NCBI RefSeq assembly: GCF_036322625.1
Contig: NZ_AP027266.1
Span: 2,421,001-2,485,000, forward strand
Length of the DNA: 64,000 bases
Reading direction: 5' to 3'
Source of the DNA: Roseicyclus marinus
Lineage (GTDB): Bacteria > Pseudomonadota > Alphaproteobacteria > Rhodobacterales > Rhodobacteraceae
The position numbers and the translations under genes are program-made. Below, one piece after another: positions 57,673 to 64,000 of this stretch; the stretch's first letter is position 1, and the number at the start of each line of letters is the position of its first letter. Below the pieces are notes generated by a model. It saw only the letters and a list, made by a program, of their open reading frames with translations, was not told the DNA's origin and did not search any database.

Positions 57673-58503
57673 ATGAGACTCGTTTTCGGATTGGTGCTGC
57701 TCTTGGGCCTCGGGCTTGCGGGCTTTGCGGTCAAGGTCGCGATGGACCGCTTCGGCCAATATCAGACGGCCCTGGCCCAACAGCGGCAGGCGATCGTTCC
57801 CACCACCGAGGTTTTCGTCGTCACCCGGCAGCTGCGCTACGGTGAGCGGCTGTCGCGCACGGATGTGGCCTCGGTGCGGTGGCCCGCAGATCACGTGCCC
57901 TTCGGCGCCTTCACCTCCATGGAACAGATCTTTCCGGCCGGAAATCCGGGCCCGCGCACCGTGTTGCGCATGATGGAACGTCACGAGCCCCTTCTCGCGA
58001 TGAAGGTCACGGCCCCGGGCGAGGATGCCGGCGTCGCCTCGCGCCTCGAGGAAGGAACGCAGGCGTTTACGCTGCAGATCGACGTGGTGGCGGGCGTGTC
58101 GGGCTTCCTGCGTCCGGGCGACCGGGTCGATGTCTACTGGACCGGGACGGGCCGTGACGGCGATGGGGTCACCCGCCTGATCCGCTCCAGCCTCGAGATC
58201 ATCGCGCTGGACCAGACCGCGGACAGCGACCGCAACAACCCGATCATCGCGCGCACGATCACCTTTGCCGCGCGCCCGACCGATATCGCGGCCCTGACGC
58301 AGGCGCAGGCCTCGGGGCGGCTGACCCTTGCCCTTGTGGGGATCAACGATGCCACGACCAGCGAAACGGTCGAGGTTTCGCGCGATGAATTGCTTGGTGA
58401 ACGGGAGGAAATCGCCGCAGCACCGGCCGCGCCGCGGATTTGCACGGTGCGCAACCGCCGGGGTTCGGAGGTTGTGGAAACGCGGGTGCCTTGCACCAAC
58501 TGA
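57673..58503 (+). CDS. cpaB: Flp pilus assembly protein CpaB (RcpC)
   Basis: The 276-residue protein has an N-terminal membrane helix (LVFGLVLLLGLGLAGFAVKV). An SAF-like domain follows: VVTRQLRYGERLSRTDVASV and MERHEPLLAMKVTAPG; then GVSGFLRPGDRVDVYWTGT, the usual CpaB signature. It acts in the periplasm with the CpaC secretin. It starts 220 bases after flp, past the terminator, so it may have its own promoter. The C-terminus has two Cys (PRICTVRN, VPCTN). Confidence 0.92.
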   Translation: MRLVFGLVLLLGLGLAGFAVKVAMDRFGQYQTALAQQRQAIVPTTEVFVVTRQLRYGERLSRTDVASVRWPADHVPFGAFTSMEQIFPAGNPGPRTVLRMMERHEPLLAMKVTAPGEDAGVASRLEEGTQAFTLQIDVVAGVSGFLRPGDRVDVYWTGTGRDGDGVTRLIRSSLEIIALDQTADSDRNNPIIARTITFAARPTDIAALTQAQASGRLTLALVGINDATTSETVEVSRDELLGEREEIAAAPAAPRICTVRNRRGSEVVETRVPCTN

Positions 58504-58589
58504 CTGGCAACATGGCGAAAAACCGGTGGGGGCCGCGGGGCGTTGAGCCTTGCGGCCCTTGGTTAATCGTTCAGTCATGATTGCGCCAA

Positions 58590-58660
58590 CGCCACAAATT
58601 TACGACTAAAGACTTAAGAAATATTGCCTAAAGTTAATTTTTGGTTCACGGTCCCGGCCA
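58590..58660 (+). promoter_or_regulatory. AT-rich control region before cpaC with CtrA-like box
   Basis: This AT-rich island in a GC-rich setting contains TTAATTTTTGGTTCA at 58634-58648, i.e. TTAA-N7-TTCA, one mismatch from the CtrA consensus TTAA-N7-TTAA. It suggests a separate promoter for cpaC and the genes after it. Confidence 0.4.
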
Positions 58661-58711
58661 TGCGGTGCGCAAGACACCGGTCCACGACGTGATCAATGAG
58701 GCGGGATCACA

Positions 58712-60085
58712 ATGAGCATGATGACGCTCCTGCGCGCGGCGTTTCTGGCTGCGGCGCTGGCATCGCTACCTGCCGTCATGGTGACGGCCCAAAGCCTGCG
58801 GGTGGTCGAAGGCCAGACATCGGCCACGCTGTCGGTGCCCATGAACCGCGCCGTGGTGGTGGAAAGCGATCTTCTGTTTTCGGAAATCAGCGTCGCCAAC
58901 CCGGCCATCGCCGATATCGCGACGCTCACGGAACGCTCGATCTACGTGCTGGGCCGCGCGCCGGGGCGGACGACGATGACGCTTTTGGGGGCCGATGGCG
59001 CGCTGATCGCGAATGTCGAGGTGCAGGTCGTGCCCGATGTCGCCGAATTGCGCGAACGCCTGCGGGAAATCCTGCGCCAAGAGCCGATCGAGGTCCGCAC
59101 GGCCAATGACGGCATCGTGCTGTCGGGCACGGTCAGTTCCGGGCGGGTGGTCGAACGGGCGATGGAGCTGGCCGAGCGCTACACGCCGGGGCGGGTGTCG
59201 AACCTGCTTGTGGTGGGGGGCAGCCAGCAGGTGATGCTTCAGGTGCGCTTTGCCGAGATGAGCCGGACGGTGCGCCAGGAGCTGGGCCTGAACATGACGG
59301 GCCTGAACGCGTCGGGCGGCAACATCACCGCGCTGAATGCCGGAAACCAGGTCACCTTTCCGCCCACACCCAACGCGCCCGGCGGTCTTTTGGGCTTTGG
59401 GCTGAACGGCAGCGGGTTCCAGTTCAACATCTTGCTCGAGGCGCTGGAGACCGAGGGGCTGGTGCGGACGCTGGCCGAGCCCAACCTGACCGCCCTGTCG
59501 GGCCAGACCGCCGATTTTCTTGCCGGGGGGCAATTCCCGGTTCCGGTCCGCGACGAACGCGGCGAGGTGAGCGTCCAGTTCCAGCCATTCGGGATCAACC
59601 TGCAATTCACGCCGACCGTGGTCGATGACGACATCATCAACCTGTCCATGGCGAGCACGGTCAGTTCGATCGACACGACCATTCCGGGCACCGGGGCCGT
59701 GCCGGGGCTGCGCACGCGCGAAGCTTCGACCACGGTGGAGCTGCGGGACGGCGAAAGCTTTGCCATCGCGGGCCTGTTGCAGGACGATTTCCGCGACCAG
59801 ATCGGCCAGGTGCCATGGCTGGGCGACATCCCGATCCTTGGGGCCCTGTTCCGGTCGTCGAGCTATCAGCGCGAGCAATCCGAACTGGTCATCATCGTGA
59901 CCGCCCATCTGGTGCGCCCGGTGCGGGGCGAGGCGCTGGCGCTGCCGACGGACCGGGTGACGATCCCCACCGAGCGGGAGTTGTTCCTGCTGGGCCGCAC
60001 GGCCGGCGCACCGCGCGCGGGCACCGCCGCAGGCGATGTGGCGCGGCAGGATTTCACCGGCTCCTATGGCTATGTGTTGGATTGA
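58712..60085 (+). CDS. cpaC: Flp pilus outer membrane secretin CpaC (RcpA)
   Basis: The 457-residue secretin has a signal peptide (about 1-26, ending MVTAQS). An N-terminal pilus-binding domain follows, with VVVESDLLFSEISVANPAI and RSIYVLGRAPGRTTMTLLG, then a BON-like segment (IEVRTANDGIVLSGTVSSG). The secretin domain (about 170-420) ends with the signature VPWLGDIPILGALFRS. It forms the outer membrane pore for the pilus. It is followed after one base by an OmpA-type lipoprotein gene. Confidence 0.95.
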   Translation: MSMMTLLRAAFLAAALASLPAVMVTAQSLRVVEGQTSATLSVPMNRAVVVESDLLFSEISVANPAIADIATLTERSIYVLGRAPGRTTMTLLGADGALIANVEVQVVPDVAELRERLREILRQEPIEVRTANDGIVLSGTVSSGRVVERAMELAERYTPGRVSNLLVVGGSQQVMLQVRFAEMSRTVRQELGLNMTGLNASGGNITALNAGNQVTFPPTPNAPGGLLGFGLNGSGFQFNILLEALETEGLVRTLAEPNLTALSGQTADFLAGGQFPVPVRDERGEVSVQFQPFGINLQFTPTVVDDDIINLSMASTVSSIDTTIPGTGAVPGLRTREASTTVELRDGESFAIAGLLQDDFRDQIGQVPWLGDIPILGALFRSSSYQREQSELVIIVTAHLVRPVRGEALALPTDRVTIPTERELFLLGRTAGAPRAGTAAGDVARQDFTGSYGYVLD

Positions 60086-60086
60086 G

Positions 60087-60731
60087 ATGAAACTGGTCGC
60101 CAGAACGCTCACCGCTCAAAGGGTCCGCGCCATCGGCCTTGCCCTGCCTGTGCTGACGGCGCTTGCCGCCTGCGGGCCCGGGACCGGCGGGGATTGGAAC
60201 CGCGAAGCCGGGGCGCAGATCCGCGACGCGGGCTTTGGCAGCCCGACCACGAACAATGCGCTCTACCACAGCGGGCAGCTGCACTATGCGCAGGTGCTGA
60301 GCCAGCGCTTTGCCCAGGAGGTTCCGACCACCGTCACCTTTGCCTTCAACTCGGCCAGGCTGGATGCGGAGGCAGAGGCGGTCTTGCGCCATCAGGCGGC
60401 GTTCATGCGGCAATTCCCCGAGGTCCGTTTCTCGGTCTACGGGCATACCGATCTTGTGGGCAGCGCGGGCTACAACCAGAGGCTCGGGCAGCGGCGCGCG
60501 CGGGCGGTTGTCCACCATCTGGTGGCGCTTGGGGTTGAACGATCACGCCTCGACGCGCTGGTGTCGCTGGGCGAAACCCAGCCCATCGTCGCGACCCAGA
60601 CCGAGGAACGGCGCAACCGGCGCACGGTCACCGAGGTCACGGGTTTCGTCGAAAGGCACCCGGCAGTGCTGGATGGCCGCTACGCCCAGATCGCCTATCG
60701 CAGCTACGTGGGCGGCAGCGCCGCGCAATAG
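60087..60731 (+). CDS. OmpA-family lipoprotein of the Tad locus
   Basis: The 214-residue protein has a lipobox (PVLTALAACGPG, Cys at about residue 29) and an OmpA domain: VTFAFNSARLDAEAEAVLRH, VRFSVYGHTDLVGSAGYNQR and QRRARAVVHHLVALGVERSR, with the final RRNRRTVTEVTGF. It would tie the outer membrane to peptidoglycan near the secretin. Proteins of this kind (CpaD position) help secretin assembly in tad loci; a canonical CpaD is not seen in the window. ATG 60087 begins one base after the cpaC stop. Confidence 0.9.
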   Translation: MKLVARTLTAQRVRAIGLALPVLTALAACGPGTGGDWNREAGAQIRDAGFGSPTTNNALYHSGQLHYAQVLSQRFAQEVPTTVTFAFNSARLDAEAEAVLRHQAAFMRQFPEVRFSVYGHTDLVGSAGYNQRLGQRRARAVVHHLVALGVERSRLDALVSLGETQPIVATQTEERRNRRTVTEVTGFVERHPAVLDGRYAQIAYRSYVGGSAAQ

Positions 60732-60750
60732 CGGGCCGGGTCACGCGGTC

Positions 60751-60774
60751 GGAAAACGGCAGGGTGCCGTTTCC
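60751..60774 (+). terminator. Hairpin after the OmpA gene
   Basis: GGAAAACGGCA and TGCCGTTTCC form a stem with loop GGG and one bulged A; no T-tract follows. It may reduce read-through to cpaE, which starts 200 bases later. Nothing else is supported in 60775-60973. Confidence 0.45.
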
Positions 60775-60973
60775 AAAAGCGGATCGATAAGCCCGCAAAT
60801 GCAAACGAAAACCCGCTTTTTGGTCCCATTGTTGCCTCTTTTCGCGGTGATTGTCCAAGCATCGAGAACCGCGTCGAGGTCCCCATCACGCACTGATGCG
60901 GAGAATCGCCGGAGCTTCGAGCGGTCGGTGATCAAGAGGTCCCGGGAAAACCGGGCAGCAGAGGACAACGGGA

Positions 60974-62338
60974 ATGAGCAGCGGACTTGCCTTGCGATCG
61001 GAACCAGCCCTCATCATCGCCTGCACGGTGTCGCGGGACGTGCACCGTTTCGCGCTTCTGATCGAGGATATGGAGACGGAGTTGGGCGAAGCCTGGGGTG
61101 ACCTGAGCTTCGAGGAGGCGCGGTCGTTTCTGGATCAGCCCGATGCCGAAAGGCTTGAATTCCTGGCCCTGGCCGTGACCCCGGACGAGGTTCGGGACCT
61201 GGGGCATGTCGGGGAATTGATCGTTGCGGCCAAGGCGCGCGGCATCCGTATCGTGCTGATCGCCCACGAGCTGACCCCGGCGGCGCTTCGGGAATTGCTG
61301 CGGCTGGGGGCGGATGATTTCGTGCCCTATCCCCTGGCCGAGGGGGCGTTGCGCGATGCGATCGACAAGATCCGCGCCCCCAAGCCCCCGGCCCCGACCG
61401 TGCTGCGGCTGGCGGATGCAAAGACCGATGCCGCGACGGAAACAGACGCCGCGACCCCGGAGCCCGAAGCCACCCCCGAGATCGCAACACCCCCCGCCGA
61501 GCCGCAGAAAGACACCGCGGCCGCGATCACACCTGCCGTCATCGGGCCGCGTCTGGAGGGTCAGGCCGCCGTCTTTGCCGTGCAGGGTCTGGCGGGCGGC
61601 ACGGGTGCATCCACGCTGGCCGTGAACCTGGCCTGGGAACTGGCGACCGCCACCAAGGACAAGGCTCCGAGCGTCTGCCTGATGGATTTCGACCTGCAGG
61701 CGGGCAGCGTGTCGACCTTTCTGGACCTGCCGCGCCGCGATCTGGTCATCGAGCTGCTGCAAGAGGCCCAGAGCATGGATGTGGAGGGGTTCAAGCAAGC
61801 CCTTCTGGGATACGAGGGCAAGATTTCCGTCTTTCCCGCCCCGCCCGAGCTTTTGCCGCTGGACCTGATCGGCCCGGAGGAGATGGAGGCGCTGCTGAAC
61901 CTTGCGACGCAGTGTTTCGACATCGTGATCGTCGACATGCCCCATACGATGGTGATGTGGACCGAGACGGTGCTGAACCGGGCCGATGTCTATTTCGCGA
62001 CCCTCGAGCTCGACATGCGCTCGGCGCAGAACGCGATGCGCTTCCTCAAGGCGCTGCGGGGCGAAGGGCTGCCGGTCGAAAAGCTGAATTTCGTGCTGAA
62101 CAGGGCACCGGGCCTGACCGATCTGAACGGCAAGAGCCGCGCCCGGAAGCTTGGCGAAAGTCTTGGGGTGAAGATCACCACCTGGCTGCCGGATGGCGGC
62201 AAGCAGGTGGCGCAGGCGGGCGACCACGGGCAGCCGCTGGCGCTCAGCGCCAAGCGGAATGCCCTGCGCAAGGAGATCGGGAAACTCGCCAAGGGCCTGC
62301 ACAAGGCCATGCTCGGCGGGGCCAAGGTGGGCCGGTAA
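60974..62338 (+). CDS. cpaE: Pilus assembly ATPase-like protein CpaE (TadZ)
   Basis: The 454-residue protein has an N-terminal receiver-like domain (about 10-130; IVLIAHELTPAALRELLRLG, FVPYPLAEGALRDAI). A Pro/Ala/Thr/Glu linker (about 135-190) comes next, then a ParA/MinD-type domain: AVFAVQGLAGGTGASTLAVN, VCLMDFDLQAGSVSTFLDLP and DIVIVDMPHTMVMWTETVL. The P-loop is G-G-T-G-A-S and lacks both the usual and the signature Lys, as in several TadZ proteins that do not hydrolyse ATP well. TadZ places the pilus machinery at the pole. ATG 60974 has AGAGGAC upstream. Confidence 0.93.
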   Translation: MSSGLALRSEPALIIACTVSRDVHRFALLIEDMETELGEAWGDLSFEEARSFLDQPDAERLEFLALAVTPDEVRDLGHVGELIVAAKARGIRIVLIAHELTPAALRELLRLGADDFVPYPLAEGALRDAIDKIRAPKPPAPTVLRLADAKTDAATETDAATPEPEATPEIATPPAEPQKDTAAAITPAVIGPRLEGQAAVFAVQGLAGGTGASTLAVNLAWELATATKDKAPSVCLMDFDLQAGSVSTFLDLPRRDLVIELLQEAQSMDVEGFKQALLGYEGKISVFPAPPELLPLDLIGPEEMEALLNLATQCFDIVIVDMPHTMVMWTETVLNRADVYFATLELDMRSAQNAMRFLKALRGEGLPVEKLNFVLNRAPGLTDLNGKSRARKLGESLGVKITTWLPDGGKQVAQAGDHGQPLALSAKRNALRKEIGKLAKGLHKAMLGGAKVGR

Positions 62339-62355
62339 GGACGGGGGGCTGACAG

Positions 62356-63810
62356 ATGTTTGCCAAGTACAAGAAAGGCGCGCAATCCGACGCCACGCCC
62401 GGCGTGCAGGCCACACGGCCGATCCCGGTCGCCATGCCGACCGCCCCGGCCAGCACCGTGTTGCGCAAGCCCAGCCCCGTGGCCGAGGCCCCGCGCACGC
62501 CCGCGCAGGTGAGCGACGGCGACAAGGATTTCAAGCGGCGCAAGCGTCTGGACGAGATCAAGACCGAGATGCATTCGCGGCTTCTGGACAACCTGAACCT
62601 GTCGGCGCTTGAAACCGCCAAGGAAGCCGAGCTGCGGGCCGAGATCACCGCCATCGTGTCCGAACAGCTCAACGAGATGGGCGTGGTCCTGAACCGCGAG
62701 GACCGCCAGACGCTGAATACCGAATTGTTCGACGAGGTGACGGGTCTGGGGCCGCTGGAGCCGCTGCTGAAGGACCCGGATGTCAACGACATCCTCGTGA
62801 ACGGGCCGAACCGGGTCTTCGTGGAACGCGCGGGCAAGCTGTCGCTGAGCGAGGTGCGGTTCAAGGACGAGCGCCACCTGCTCAGGATCATCGACAAGAT
62901 CGTGTCGGCCGTGGGCCGCCGGGTGGACGAATCCAACCCCTATGTCGACGCCCGTCTCAAGGACGGGTCGCGGTTCAACGCGATGGTGCCACCCGTGGCC
63001 GTCGACGGGTCGCTGGTGTCGATCCGCAAGTTCAAGAAGGAAAAGCTCGGGATCGACGACCTGGTGCGTTTCGGCGCCTTTTCCGAGGAGATGGCCGCCT
63101 ATCTGCAAGCGGCGGTGGCCACCCGGCTCAACGTGATCGTGTCGGGCGGAACCGGCTCGGGCAAGACCACGACGCTGAACGCGCTGTCGTCTTTCATCGA
63201 CAACCGCGAACGGGTGCTGACGATCGAGGATACGGCCGAATTGCAGCTGCAGCAGCTGCATGTGGGCCGGATGGAAAGCCGCCCCCCCAACGTGGAGGGC
63301 AAGGGCGCCGTGACCCAGCGCGATTGTCTGCGCAACGCGCTGAGGATGCGGCCCGACCGGATCATCGTCGGCGAAACCCGCGGCGAGGAAGTGATCGACA
63401 TGCTGCAGGCCATGAACACGGGCCATGACGGGTCGATGACCACGATCCACGCCAACAATGCCCGCGACGCGGTTTCGCGCCTGGAGAACATGGTCGCCAT
63501 GGCCGGGATCGAGATGCCGCTCAAGGCCGTCCGGTCCCAGATCGCGAGCGCCGTCAACCTGATCGTGCAGGCCAGCCGCCTGCAGGACGGGTCGCGGCGG
63601 ATGGTGTCGATCACCGAGCTGACCGGCATGGAGGGCGAGGTGGTGTCGATGCAGGAGATCTTTCGCTTCCAGCGCACGGGGCTCAAGCCCGATGGCACGA
63701 TCATCGGGCATTTCACGGCCTGCGGTGTGCGGTCCCATTATGCCGAACGGTTCCGGCAATGGGGCTATGACCTGCCCGCGACGATCTACGATCCGAAGAT
63801 GCCGGAGTAG
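62356..63810 (+). CDS. cpaF: Pilus assembly ATPase CpaF (TadA)
   Basis: The 484-residue hexameric motor ATPase drives pilus polymerisation. Walker [19 protein letters not shown] is near residue 265, preceded by [19 protein letters not shown] and [60 protein letters not shown] (Walker B) and [17 protein letters not shown] (His box) complete it. The N-terminal 60 residues are Pro/Ala-rich. It follows cpaE by 17 bases and is followed by tadB after eight. Confidence 0.97.
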   Translation: MFAKYKKGAQSDATPGVQATRPIPVAMPTAPASTVLRKPSPVAEAPRTPAQVSDGDKDFKRRKRLDEIKTEMHSRLLDNLNLSALETAKEAELRAEITAIVSEQLNEMGVVLNREDRQTLNTELFDEVTGLGPLEPLLKDPDVNDILVNGPNRVFVERAGKLSLSEVRFKDERHLLRIIDKIVSAVGRRVDESNPYVDARLKDGSRFNAMVPPVAVDGSLVSIRKFKKEKLGIDDLVRFGAFSEEMAAYLQAAVATRLNVIVSGGTGSGKTTTLNALSSFIDNRERVLTIEDTAELQLQQLHVGRMESRPPNVEGKGAVTQRDCLRNALRMRPDRIIVGETRGEEVIDMLQAMNTGHDGSMTTIHANNARDAVSRLENMVAMAGIEMPLKAVRSQIASAVNLIVQASRLQDGSRRMVSITELTGMEGEVVSMQEIFRFQRTGLKPDGTIIGHFTACGVRSHYAERFRQWGYDLPATIYDPKMPE

Positions 63811-63818
63811 GCCCCAAG

Positions 63819-64000
63819 ATGCTGTCCCCCGAACCGCTTATCTATATCGGTATCTTCGTCGGCATCGTGATGCTGGTCGAAGGTATCTACCTTGCGATCT
63901 TCGGCAAATCGATCAGCCTGAATGCGCGGGTCAACCGCCGGCTTGCGATGCTGGAAAAGGGATCGTCGCGCGAAGACGTTCTGGCCAAGCTGCGCAAGGA
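63819..64000 (+). CDS. tadB: Flp pilus assembly protein TadB, 5' part
   Basis: The frame opens at ATG 63819, eight bases after cpaF, and runs past the window edge. The 60 visible residues begin LSPEPLIYIGIFVGIVMLVE with a first membrane helix (about residues 7-25), then SLNARVNRRLAMLEKGSSRE, the usual soluble start of TadB before the GspF-like domain. TadB is one of two inner membrane platform proteins of the Tad system. The gene is cut by the window end. Confidence 0.88.
   Translation, partial: MLSPEPLIYIGIFVGIVMLVEGIYLAIFGKSISLNARVNRRLAMLEKGSSREDVLAKLRK

Overview
The window is chromosomal DNA from a GC-rich alphaproteobacterium, most likely a member of the Rhodobacterales (Roseobacter/Paracoccaceae group). 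The evidence is the combination of a GcrA cell-cycle regulator, an F1-only ATP synthase operon (atpHAGDC without F0 genes), a phosphatidylcholine synthase, the runs fsa-DUF484-xerC and ChaC-DUF2125-extensin-tyrA-hisC, and a Tad/Flp pilus locus. I see about 66 protein genes, no tRNA or rRNA, no CRISPR array, no insertion sequence and no prophage. The region is dense and mostly housekeeping.

Layout. 1-6.5 kb: end of a HAD-family gene, a MaoC hydratase, ribF, a YcgN-type protein, threonine aldolase, a minus-strand pair (isomerase plus alpha/beta hydrolase) and prs. 6.5-12.5 kb: an H-type lectin gene set among short dispersed repeats, then the minus-strand atpHAGDC operon, whose atpD-atpC junction is widened by the same repeats. 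12.6-17.9 kb: methyltransferase, gloB, clpA and an M23 peptidase. 17.9-21 kb: a minus-strand ExbB/MotA-like and MotB/OmpA-like pair. 21-30.4 kb: chaC, DUF2125, extensin-like, tyrA, hisC, priA, fsa, DUF484 and xerC. 30.4-37 kb: phosphatidylcholine synthase, inositol monophosphatase, glycerophosphodiesterase, metR/metF (divergent), argD and argF. 37-49 kb: DUF2235, a DMT transporter, gcrA, an oxidoreductase, an amidase, a binding-protein-like gene, an iron alcohol dehydrogenase, a lytic transglycosylase, an AsmA-like gene, rimO and cutA. 49-57 kb: two DUF6455 genes, an M48 lipoprotein, a DCC protein, a histone-deacetylase-like hydrolase, and a five-gene unit in which the two subunits of a 3-oxoacid CoA-transferase are separated by GSCFA and SGNH-like genes, followed by a thioesterase. 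57-64 kb: the start of a Tad pilus locus (flp, cpaB, cpaC, an OmpA lipoprotein, cpaE, cpaF, 5' end of tadB).

The parts most worth following are: (a) the split CoA-transferase operon holding two SGNH/GSCFA-type esterase genes; (b) the ion-channel-like pair with a very long periplasmic coiled coil and a peptidoglycan-binding end; (c) a dispersed hairpin repeat that supplies the last codon and stop of two unrelated genes; (d) a repeat cluster and strong hairpin inside the ATP synthase operon; and (e) regulatory candidates (GANTC cluster, CtrA-like box, metR/metF operators).

Start sites were re-chosen where an upstream extension did not look like protein or where a Shine-Dalgarno sequence favoured an internal start. 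All functional names rest on motif and family recognition by eye; no database search was possible.
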